Assembly (NCBI GenBank): GCA_001574975.1
Contig: KQ965786.1
Location: 1-64,000, forward strand
Reading direction: 5' to 3'
DNA: 64,000 nucleotides
Source of the DNA: Gonapodya prolifera JEL478
Taxonomy: Eukaryota > Monoblepharomycota > Monoblepharidomycetes > Monoblepharidales > Gonapodyaceae
Under the pieces are notes generated by a model that saw nothing but the letters and a program-made list of their open reading frames with translations, ran no database searches and had not been told where the DNA came from. Both the position numbers and the translations under genes were made by a program. How positions within the stretch are numbered: the stretch's first letter is position 1; the number at the start of each line of letters is the position of its first letter. Positions 23,647 to 33,374 of the stretch are shown here, piece by piece.

Positions 23647-24521
23647 ATGTGTCACCGGAGTCGATAGTTGTCGACACCGCCTGATGAGACATCGCACTCT
23701 ATCCACATGTGAACGTCCATCTTGCATCAACCGTCCGAATCAATAGGTTATTCCATATGCTAACGCCACCACCGTCCGCACGCGTGACCATCTTTTTGCA
23801 GAGGGTTTGTGCATCACAATCCCCGCCGGGATGTTGCCCAGTCGTGGCACCTGCGGGTAATGGAATGGTATGCGCAGGGACTGAAGAGAGTTGCTGCACA
23901 CAGGATAACCGCGGCGGGAAGAAACCGAACACGGACTTGCTGATTAAGAGGGTCCGCTTACCGTCAATTTGTCGAATTATGTGAGCATGTCCCACAGGTT
24001 CTCAGCCCACCCTGTTGTCGTGACCCATACGGCAAACCTTACTGTATTTTTGTCTTCTAGTCCCATGTCGCTGCGCCCACGCCACGCGGGAGCGCGAGGT
24101 CAAGAATATCCAATGAAGCCCGGACTCCGCCCGCAATGACCATGCTGCTTAGTGTGGCCCCTTGTGAGGAAAGTCCGAGTTAGCGACGGGATTTCATAGC
24201 AATCAAAAAGGAAAATTGCGACGTGGCCATCAATCTTGTTATGTGCAAGTGCATTATATTGGACCAAGCGACACGACTTTCGTGTTGAGCTTATCAGGCA
24301 TACTTCAGTATCAACAAGCCACAATTAATAAAATATTGCTTTTGCTTATCCGGAGTGGTCTGAATGTATCGTGACGCAATCAGCAACAAAAACACGCAAC
24401 CACGTTTGCTTTGGACGTAGCCGGGGCCTCAGTCTCCCCTCGCCAATTCAAGTGTATATTTTCTGCACCAGAAGTCACCGCGGCAACCAAACAGCACCAA
24501 CTGGCACCGCGCTATACCAGG

Positions 24522-25268
24522 ATGGTAGACTCTAAACTGGATCCCCCACCACCATACACCGAGTCGCCCTCTGATCCAGCAGTCCTCGTTTTCCGCACCC
24601 CGACGTCGCTTCTCGACGCTCCGGGGGCTCATGATACCTTCAGTAGTCTGGAGGATTCGGCTCCGGCGCACGATGCCGGTACCGTGGTTTTCCTTCCACC
24701 GAGACCATGGGAGCTTCCAGACATGAATCCGCTCCCACTTGCTGCACCGAGTCCTCCCGTTCCTCCAGAGTGCCACAAGGGCACCGCGATCGATTCAAAA
24801 ACGATAGCAGCGGTGTTTTCGGGCTCGAATCAGACCTACAAGGGCAAGGTCATCCCGAAACAAATCACGGCGTATGCGGCGTTTGGAGGGGTGGATGTGG
24901 ATTTGAGGGGGGGAACGCTCCAGCCGGGAGTAACGGAGATTTGGTGCTACTCGATGATGTGAGTGGATCACCGGTCGTTCTGTCTGAATCTCGACTCACC
25001 AGCTGGGACCTCCCTTCAACTCCTGTCTCCCAGGGGCGGCGTGTCGATCCGGGTTGCAGGAAACATGGACGTAGAAGTCGACGGGTACGCAGTCATGGGC
25101 GGCTTCTCGGACGGACGGCAGAACGATACCGTGAGCAAGCTGATGGAGGGCGCCCGCGCAATTGTGTCGAGAGTTGTCGGCGATTTGGATTCCCCACAGC
25201 CTCCGGGTGCGAAAGTTGTTGTGAAAGGGTTCGTGACCTTTGGCGGTGCGTCGGTGGTGAATCGATAG
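24522..25268 (+). CDS. LiaF-like beta-helix domain protein
   Basis: Two exons (24522-24958 and 25034-25268) join in phase to 223 residues. The first 90 residues are a Pro/Ser-rich disordered head with PPPPYTES, a possible WW or late-domain type motif. From about 95 the protein resembles the C-terminal domain of the bacterial cell-wall stress protein LiaF and its actinobacterial relatives (PF09922-like): AVFSGSNQ, ITAYAAFGGVDVDLRGG, EIWCYSMMGGVSIRV, VEVDGYAVMGGFSDG and VVVKGFVTFGGASVV. The repeated FGG/MGG turns are the hallmark of a right-handed beta-helix. There is no membrane segment, unlike most bacterial LiaF. The function in fungi is unknown. The intron falls inside the repeat array and keeps it in register. 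Confidence 0.75.
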
Positions 25269-25619
25269 GGTTGTGTGTGCAAGGGAGTGGTGTTGGTTTG
25301 GGTGCAGGCGGACATTTCCCCTTTTTCTTTCTTTTTATTCTTTGTTTCACTATGTATAGTGAGCTCTCATAGATAACAGTAGTACATTTTCCTACGTCAT
25401 TTAACAAGTGCATCATTACAACTCAAATAGTGGTTGTTTTGCAGTTCAACACAGAGCCGTCATCACAATCAGCACGAGGGGGTATAACGCACGATCTCAG
25501 CCAGCATCACTCGCCGTATTATTTTGCGTGTTCAGCCAAAAGCCGGCGATCGCCGGATAAATCCGGGTAAACTGTACCACAAAAGACACCCGACTCAACT
25601 GCCCGCCATTACGACGGCG

Positions 25620-26869
25620 ATGGCCCCTACAAAACCATTCCTGATGATATTCGACTTCGACATGTCGCTCATCGACGACGATTGCGATCTGGTGTTCATG
25701 AAGTGGGTGAATATGTATATCCATCCAACGGCAAACGTGCTCACCACGCCCGACTTCTCCACCCGTGAACGGTCACCGCACAAACGGGATATTTGACCAA
25801 TTAGAGAGCTCGTTCCGGATTTTGGCGAAGCAATTGTGAAACGGTGAGCACCACAGACGTTTTTGCCTTGGCGCCGGGATCCGGTGATCGACAATGCCCG
25901 TTTGCCTTATTACGTCCCAGGTACCAGAACGAAGGCGGAGTCTGGACGGACTACGTCGACGAAGTCGCGCAGGAGGTCGCCAGGCGCGGATTTGGGGAAC
26001 AGGATATCCTCGGAGCGTTGAAAAAGGCGAGATTGGTGAGTCCTGAATTGACTTGGGATCTCGAGGATGTGGAACGGTTCGAGTCTTTAACTCTTCTGGT
26101 ACACAGCATCCTTCGACGGCAGACGCGATTCGGACGGCGGGTGAGGCCGGGGCCGATATTGTCATTTGCTCCGACGCGAATACGTACTTTATCGAGGCCA
26201 TTTTGCGGGTACGTTGTGCTTTTGGTTGGGCGTTTTGCAGGTCTCCAGAATTTAATGTGACGATTCTATTTTTCGGCTCTTTCCATTCCGCTTCTGCTTC
26301 TTTCCATTCGACTCCAGCACCACGACTTGTTCCGGTACATCAAGCAAATCATCACCAACTCCGCTTACTTCTCCATCTCGTCGACCCCACCACGGCTCAT
26401 CATATCTCGCCGAACGCTCGCATCTGACCCGCCCCACGGGTGCGACCTCCAAACTCCCAGCTGTGGCCTCAACCTGTGCAAAGGAAAGGAAATCACCAGA
26501 CTGGTGGGACCTGCGTCGTGGCAGTGGAATTGGTCGCGGACGGAGCGGGGCAAGACCCAGGGGTCGCCGTGGGACTCCCCATCAGAGCTATCCCAGTCGA
26601 GCACATCTCAGTCCCCGTACGGCAAGATCATATACGTCGGGGATGGTCGCAACGACTTTTGTCCAATCTCGTTGCTGTCGGAACGGGACATTGGCATGGT
26701 CCGCAAGGGTCAGAAGCTGGAGAAAATGGTGGACGGGGACAGCAAATCCAAAATCGCTGCCAGGGTGCAAAAGTGGCAGGACGGGAACGATCTCTTGGCG
26801 GTCGTGAATAGGGAGATCGCGGAGTGGAAAACTGCAGGAGTCGGGAGTCGTGCGAGCGCCGTGATTTAA
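25620..26869 (+). CDS. PHOSPHO-type HAD phosphatase
   Basis: Five exons (25620-25714, 25806-25844, 25921-26035, 26107-26208, 26318-26869) join in phase to 300 residues. Motif I is FDFDMSLIDDD with Asp12 and Asp14; motif II is ADIVICSDANTYFIE; the late motif is YVGDGRNDFCP. The segment CGLNLCKGK matches the CxxNMCK region of human PHOSPHO1/2. Relatives hydrolyse phosphoethanolamine, phosphocholine or pyridoxal phosphate; which of these cannot be told. It looks cytosolic. The C-terminal part of exon 5 carries an extra low-complexity insert (SPSELSQSSTSQS) before the GDG motif. The donor of exon 1 was chosen to keep the frame; other donors shift it. Confidence 0.8.
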
Positions 26870-26990
26870 GCTGGCGGCATTCCGCATTTGTGACTATATC
26901 ATTAAGACCTACTATGGGTCCAAGATTTAGATTGCGTCTAGTACAAGTTCTACTTTGATGCATGCATGTATCCAGCCAAGAGCCGTGGCG

Positions 26991-28125
26991 TTACTCCAAA
27001 CCGTACTTTTTCCTCCTGGCCGCCATCAACTCTTCTCCGACGGTTTCGCCTCCCCCCTTCTCCAACAGCTCCTTCCGCGCCACTTCAAACCACCCATACT
27101 CTGTCAAAATGTTGTCCTTTCCATCTGAAACGAGCCCAAACGTCGGAGCCGTCACCGTCCCAGGCAGCTGCGCAAACTGCGTTAGCACCAATATGGCGCT
27201 CGGCACCGGCTCGTCGTCCGGGTCTTCGTGGGTGTGGCCCCGCCGAGCACCTTCGCGCTGAAGGGAGGACCGCGTGATACCCGCGTGGGCTGCGCAGCTA
27301 AACGACGGGTCTTCGTTCTCGAGGGTGTTGGTGCAAAGGTACGTCAGGAGAGAGAGAAGTTGTGCGCTGGAAAGGTCTTGGGGGGGGGGGGGGGGCGTAC
27401 AGTATCAAAACAAAATGTTGATGCGTTTCGCTGGCACCGAGGGACTCACGGCTCACACCCAGACGCTCCCGCACCTGCGAAAGAACTTTGCTATCGACCT
27501 GCAAAGGCGGCGTCTGGCCACCAGTGGGGTCCCATTCCTCCCCGCCTTCAAGCAGCAGCAGCACTTCCCCTTCACCCTCCGGACGATGCACCCCCTCAGA
27601 CGCCTCCTTGGACGGCAGCCCATTCCAAACGTGCATTCTGCCCCAGTATCCAAGCACCGAGTCGTCGACTCGGCAGGACATGGCAGTGTAAAGTAACGTG
27701 ATGGCACGGTCTGGAGCTTCGGGAGGGTGCAAGGAGCAGGAGAACCCAGCGCGGGTCACGGCAAGAGGCTGGTAGAAGTATTGAGTGGAGGAGCCGGGGA
27801 AGGCGGCCATTCTCAAAGGCCAAAGGCCCGAAAGTTGAAAAAAACGGAATCAGAATAGGAGAGGCATCTTATCTCACTGTTCGACCTCGTCCGTATCCAC
27901 GGTCACTCCAACGTGGTACTTGAGGTTCTCCACCAAGTTCTCAATCTCATCAACGAGCGCTTTGCGGTCATCGTCCGTCCACGATGGGTTGTTGTGCTTG
28001 CCGGGATCCAAAAGATCTCCGGCCACGAACGCTCGCAATCTGCCTCGGACGGCGGCGGGATTGGGAATGCGCGACGGTGGGAGATCGTCGAGATCCGAAG
28101 GGATCAATTCTCGGGGGAAAGTCAT
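26991..28125 (-). CDS. Hypothetical protein, three exons
   Basis: I do not recognise a family. Exons 28125-27878, 27811-27457 and 27317-26991 join in phase to 309 residues. The N-terminal 80 residues include a helical acidic stretch (RKALVDEIENLVENL). The middle looks like a compact fold with a tyrosine-rich start (STQYFYQPLAVTRAGF), a cysteine pair, and GYWGRMHVWNGL. The last exon ends in FGLVSDGKDNILTEYGW and a basic helix (RKKYGLE). No signal peptide, membrane span or motif was seen. The second intron holds a run of about 17 G bases (on +). Small soluble protein of unknown job. Confidence 0.6.
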
Positions 28126-28189
28126 GCTGGATGGTGGGTTTTCACTGGCTTGTCCATTGTTATTGTTTAGTTGCGATTTTCGATTTCAT

Positions 28190-28475
28190 CAGTACACTAG
28201 TAAAGTTACCCTTTACATAAATATGAAGGCGCACAATAAAACAAGGAGCTCCGAACCAGCGAGCACCTCTTTGACTCCAGCCAGGGGGAAATGTTGGGGA
28301 AAGGAAAGAAGAGGGGATCGGTCTTCTTCATTTTATTGTTGTTTGTTACCATTTTCCATCCTTCTGGAAATCATCACTACAATCACAATAATGTTTAGTA
28401 CACACTCTTTAAATATGGAAGCACACAATAAATAAAGGAGCTCCGACCAGCAAGCACCTAATTGACGCCAGCGTC
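28190..28475. repeat. Diverged direct repeat
   Basis: Two copies of about 75 nt, near 28190-28265 and 28398-28475, share AAATATG(A/G)A, GCACAATAAA, AAGGAGCTCCGA, CCAGC(G/A)AGCACCT and TTGAC(T/G)CCAGC. Weaker similarity extends upstream, so the duplicated unit may be about 200 nt. It lies between the hypothetical gene (start 28125) and the protease stop (28507). The polyadenylation-like AATAAA is in both copies. Confidence 0.65.
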
Positions 28476-28506
28476 ATGTGTACTATGTACGCTATAAACG
28501 TCCTGT

Positions 28507-29488
28507 TCAGATGCGTCCGGCGTTTATGTCTGCCAACGTAGACTGAATCCAATCGGCGATACCACTAACGCGGGTGACCACCGCAGGAGTGTTTGCCTTA
28601 TCGCATGGGTTCGGTCCGAAAGAGGTGACTCCCCACTGAACGCCATTGACAATATGGGGGCCCCCTGAATCTCCTTGGCAGACTGAAGTTTGTTGTCCTT
28701 GCACGTTCTTCCCACCGATGATACAACCGAGCCTGGGTCGGTTGGCGGCGCTCAGCCCAAAGTACCATTCGCAGTTAAAGTTGTTCGTGGCGAAGAGGGT
28801 TACGCCCTGAAGTGTCGTGGCAGAAGTTTGAGCCCCGCTGTTCGTGAGACCCCAACCGACGGCGTTGGAAGGAGCATTTGCAGCCGGGACGTTAGGGTTG
28901 GTGTTGATGACCACAGGTGGGATGTCGGTGATGGGTCGTGTTTCGTTAAACGGCGTCAAAACCCAAAGCGCCGCGTCGTGGCCCGTCTCGTCCACGGTCT
29001 CGGCGTTCGCAACTTGGTACCCTGGATTCCTGATGATTGTCCTGACATTCATCTGCCGACACGTGGGCTGAGACTTGCAGAGCTGCGAGATAGTCTGTGC
29101 ACCGACGTATGCTCGCCGCATTGTGAAACCGTCGTTGTTGGCACCACAGTGGGCGGCTGTCAGAACGACCGGAACAGGAGAGTTCTGGATCAGGGAGCCA
29201 GTGCAAGATGATGTGGACCCTCCTCTTCCAGTTGATGAGATTAAGTATGCTACGTAGGGGAATTGGGAGACGCTGACGCTGGCTCCACCAACGATAACTG
29301 TGACAAATGGGAACTTGAATCGCACCAATTGACGAAATCTGCGCAAACGAACTCGAAATCTTACAAGTGTTTGAGCTGATTTCACCCTCCAGCTGTCGAA
29401 CCTGCGCAGCCGAGAGCATGGTACAAGAGAGCAGCACGAATGCACCAAGCACGGGCGCAAGCCAGCGAGTTGATTGTCGTGCAGACAT
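28507..29488 (-). CDS. Secreted trypsin-like serine protease (S1)
   Basis: Two exons (29488-29365 and 29297-28507) join in phase to 304 residues. The signal peptide (APVLGAFVLLSCTMLSAA) and a short pro-region end just before IVGG at 43-46, the usual activation site, although the residue before it is Phe rather than Arg or Lys. The catalytic triad is visible: His91 in VVLTAAHC, Asp in HDAALWVL, Ser in CQGDSGGP. Paired cysteines (TAAHC, CKSQPTC, CEWYF, CIIG, NPCD) fit an extracellular fold. S1 proteases cut proteins outside the cell; specificity is not clear. The lack of a basic residue before IVGG means activation may be by another protease, or that the first junction is one site off. Confidence 0.85.
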
Positions 29489-30152
29489 GGTGGAGCGATG
29501 AGAGACAAGGACGGGCGCAGACGCAAAGCGATGAGTGAAAGACAGGCGGCGAGTTTTCTTTTCTGTAGGTGGGGAATGTGAGGGTTCACAAGCCAGCGGT
29601 GCGCCGCGACACCCGTTTGCGGTGCTGCGGTATGAAGTAAGGTTTTATTTACCCCCGGGAAAACCAACAGGGAAACCTTAATCCATTTTCATGAGTCTTA
29701 TTCATGCTTCGTTGGTCGAAAGCAATCGAGGGACGAGAGACATGGTGCGTGATGTAGCGCAGCAATTCCAAAGCTTCGTCTTTCAGCGGACAGTAGAAAA
29801 AGCTCCTATTGTCTGTGAGCGCTGCAACACAACTACAACAACGAAGCATGGATTTGTAAAATGTTCTGCTTGATATCTTTTTTCTGCGCTAATTTTTTGT
29901 ATGTTCTCTATGTACGGAGACCACAACAGATGGCGTCAGTTGAAAGCCTTGCGCATAATCACCGTGTCTCCCCACACAGGACTCCTGTGACCCGATATAC
30001 GTGTATTGATATACCAGTCCGTGCACTGGAGGTTTGAAATCCGACCACTTCAAATACCTTGGGTCTCTTGTGAACTGCAGCAATGTCGAAGAAAAGCACA
30101 ATACTATTTTCAAATTCATTGTTTACAAAGAAGACCCCATTCGCAACGACAA
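29489..30152. other. Intergenic, no gene seen
   Basis: This lies between the protease start and the end of the aldehyde dehydrogenase gene. A reverse frame at 30222-29959 overlaps the dehydrogenase 3' exon and looks like a shadow. Nothing else was seen. Confidence 0.45.
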
Positions 30153-32972
30153 TCACGCCATGTTGATCTTGACGGACTTGATTTGAGTCCTTTGATTTGG
30201 TGAATAAATATAAGTGCAACAATTAAAGGAGGGTGACTGAAAATGACGTGCTCACCATTCGTTCAGAGCGTACTCTCCGAGTTCCCTTCCTTGACCGGAC
30301 TCCTTGTAGCCTCCGAATGGCATATTGACGTGGACTGGGTTTGGGTTGGTTCGCCGAGAAAAGTCAATTCCCATTTCATACTTTTTGACTGCTTGAGTAT
30401 GTCACTCACCATCCATCCACGAGTTCACCCAAATGGTTCCGGCGTCCAGAAGAGAGGAAACACGGATGGCACGGTTGAGGTCTTTTGTGAAGAGACCCGC
30501 GGCCAAACCCTACATGTGACAGACACAGATTAGGGACAGGAGCCCATTATGACCAGTAAATCTTTGCCAACTCACGTAAGTAGTGTTGTTGGCCCTCTCG
30601 ATCACTTCGTCCTCAGTCTCGAAAGTGTTGATGCAGACGACTATAAAACACGTAAGGTCAGTGACCTTCAAATGCAAGGGCAAGCTAAATGCTTTTGTAT
30701 TTACCTGGTCCAAAGATTTCTTCGGCCATGATCTTGGCTTTCTCGGGAACACCGGCGAACACAGTAGGCTCGATGAAGTAGCCGGCGTTACCGACCTTGT
30801 TTCCACCAGCAAGAAGCTTTCCCTCTTGCTTGCCAGCGTCGATGTACTTCAGGACATTGTTGAACCTTTCGTGAACGAATGTCATGATTACACCACCATA
30901 ACGCAATCACACCACCCCAAAGTCGACTTACTGGATGTCGTCCACAAGAGGTCCCTGAGTCACACCGTTCTCGAAAGGGCTTCCGATCTTGATGGCCTGC
31001 GCAGCGGCTGTGAATTTCTGAGTGAAGGCATCGGCGATTCCCTTCTGGACGTAGATGCGGGACGAGGCAACACACTAAACGCGAAGAAAAAGGTTAAGAA
31101 ACGTTCTCTAGATCACCGGAAACAGAACCACTTACAGTTTGAGCGTTGTTGTAGTAGAAAGTGCCCGCCACTGTGCACATCCGAAACGACATCTCAGCTT
31201 TTATAGCAACGTGTCACTAAGTCAGATGGAACTCACAGACACCGACTGCCTTGTCGAGGTCGGCATCGTCAAAGACAAGAGCTGGTGACTTTCCACCGAG
31301 CTCAAGGGAAACCTTCTTGAGGTTGGTCTTGGAGGCAGTCTCCAAAATGCGACGGCCAGTGCGACCGGACCCAGTGAAGGCGACTGATAGATGGGGTGAT
31401 TTAAAAATTGGCTATCGGGAGGGGGAAAAATGATTCTTACTCTTCGAGATCTCGGGGTGCTCGACGACTGAAGGGGGAGCGCAGATGATGTGGTTAACGA
31501 TTTTGGTTCCGATTTTGTAATTCATGGAAATACTCACTAGCTTGACCAGCGGAGGGTCCGTAGCCGCTGACGACTTGGATGACACCCTTTGAAAATTTTG
31601 GATTATTACGACTAAAAATATCAGAGATAAAGTGATACTCACATCGGGGAAGCCGGCCTCCTTCGCAAGAGCACCGAGCAAAAGACCAGAGAGAGGGGTC
31701 TTCTCCGAGGTCTTGATGATGATCACGTTCTACGGAAGGAAGACGGAGAAAATGAAATGGGGTTAGGAAGGCAGCACGCGTTTAACGTTTCTGTACTCAC
31801 ACCGCAGGCAACAGAAGGGCCGACCTTCCAGGACCACATGTCCATGGGGTAGTTCCCTAAGAAATGAACCTTACGTTTATAAATTGTCCAACAAGTGCCG
31901 GACGTGAGAACACCAACATGGAATGATACCAGCGGTCTGTAACACAATTTAGATCAGATATTCGATTAACGGAGCACTTCGCTTCTTCGAACGTTTCAAC
32001 TCACCACACCGTAGGGCTCGTGACGGGTGAAGTTAAAGAATTTGTCGGTGTCCATCATGGTCTTTCCATGGATCTTGTCGGCGAATCCGGCAAAGTAACG
32101 GAGAGCCGCGGCGGTGGAGAACGCGTGGCCGATATTTCCAGCGAGAAGCTTTCCTTGGTCAAGGGTCTCAACGGCGGCAAGAGTCTGGTGGTTCGCCTCG
32201 ATGAGGTCGGCAAACTTGAGGAGGAGCTTGCCACGCTCGGCACCGTCGGTGTGACGCCATGTTTTGAAGGCCTATCCAATAAAATAAAGATATTAGATAC
32301 CTGGGGAAAGTGTGGTATTGTATGTGAGGTACTTACAGCCTTAGCAGCCTTCACGGCATCATCGATGTCCGCCTTTTCCGCCTCTAACAAACATTAAATA
32401 TACAATATTTAGGGGCATCGCAAGTTGAATGTTGATCAAATCGCGATCTTACCGTACAGTTCGACGATGACTTCACCAGTCGCTATGAGACAGAGAAAAA
32501 ATTAGATCACATCAGCTGAAGTTTTTTAATATAATGTTGCGCTTTCTTGGGTCGCACCTGGGTTGACGGTGGGGAACTGTTCGTTTTGCGTATCAGTTTC
32601 CACGCGGTTCCATGCCGATCAGAAAGCAGGATTCTCACCTTCTTTCCACTCTTGCTCTTAACAAACTGTCCGTTAATCAAGAGACCAGTGTGAACCTTGG
32701 CCTTCGCTCCGGTGGGGAGGGTAACTTCAACTTGATCGTCAAACTTTTGCGACAGGGGAAATCGGGGTCAGCGGATGGAATACTGAGCCACGATGCATCC
32801 ATCCACAGTCCGCCGTGAAATCCAATGAAGCAGAATGAGGACTCCTTGTGTGATCCATGTCGCTTTCAAGGGACATCCAGGAGCCGGGATTGCGCAAGTC
32901 TCCCAGTCAGTGCGATTGTCGATAGGTATGAGCGCTGAGGGATCCTGATCCTCTTCTTCTACTCACAGTCAT
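30153..32972 (-). CDS. NAD(P)-dependent aldehyde dehydrogenase
   Basis: Nineteen exons join in phase to 493 residues, the normal family length. The first exon codes only Met-Thr (32972-32967); others are as short as 19, 22, 27 and 30 nt. Family marks in order: [61 protein letters not shown]-like [24 protein letters not shown] with the general-base Glu, [12 protein letters not shown] with the nucleophile Cys at 300, EEIFGPVVCI, and [20 protein letters not shown]. It oxidises aldehydes to acids with NAD(P), most likely in the cytosol. The last exon (30189-30153) adds [11 protein letters not shown], as in cytosolic relatives. One intron has an unusual GTTGGT donor, chosen because it alone keeps IIPWN in frame. 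Confidence 0.93.
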
Positions 32973-33374
32973 GTTTGAAAGACTGATGTTTTCGAAAGAA
33001 GGTGATGGAAGTTTGGAGACTGTATTTCAACAGATAAGAAAACTTTCGGTGTCCAGAAGTGCCGCAAAATGCCTCTCGGGAGGGGACCGCCAAAACCGCC
33101 AACCGATTCCCCGCCCAAGGGAACAACGGTTGAATTTCTAACTTTCTAAAAATCGTTGCGCCCTCTTAAAACCTCAGATGTTGGAGAAACATCGTATTCT
33201 ATCGACGTGGCGTGAGTTCCAAGGCGGAGGACGATTTTACGGCGCACAGCGCGAAGGGGGGAAAATGCGTTTCATAACGAACATCAATTTTATTCTTCCG
33301 TCTAAAGCCCCTTTTATTTCTTTTGTACATCGACATATCAGCAACCCGAAAGTTTTCTCTTGACTTAAACTCTT
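32973..33374. other. Intergenic, no gene seen
   Basis: Promoter side of the aldehyde dehydrogenase gene and 3' flank of the receptor gene. No element was recognised. Confidence 0.4.

Larger units (their letters stand above)
20835..24521. other. 3.7 kb with no secure gene
   Basis: This is the largest gap in the window. It is AT-richer, especially 20880-21400 and 22800-23280. Open frames are short and lie on both strands. Two reverse-strand stretches look coding: 22700-22085 (see separate entry), and 21900-21750 with a basic run (SVKRKARDVRMSE). A further charged reverse frame at 23530-23361 (EDEDKREQEDTERR) could be an exon. A homopolymer of C lies at 23625-23646. I could not build a whole gene from these. 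Confidence 0.4.

Noticed and set aside
8286-26869. A metabolic gene cluster for phosphate use
   Set aside because: As a formal cluster: unrelated genes (METTL3-like, GT90, PPR) lie between the enzymes. Kept only as a weak finding.
29959-30222. Reverse open frame downstream of the aldehyde dehydrogenase
   Set aside because: It overlaps the last dehydrogenase exon in another frame and has no motif.
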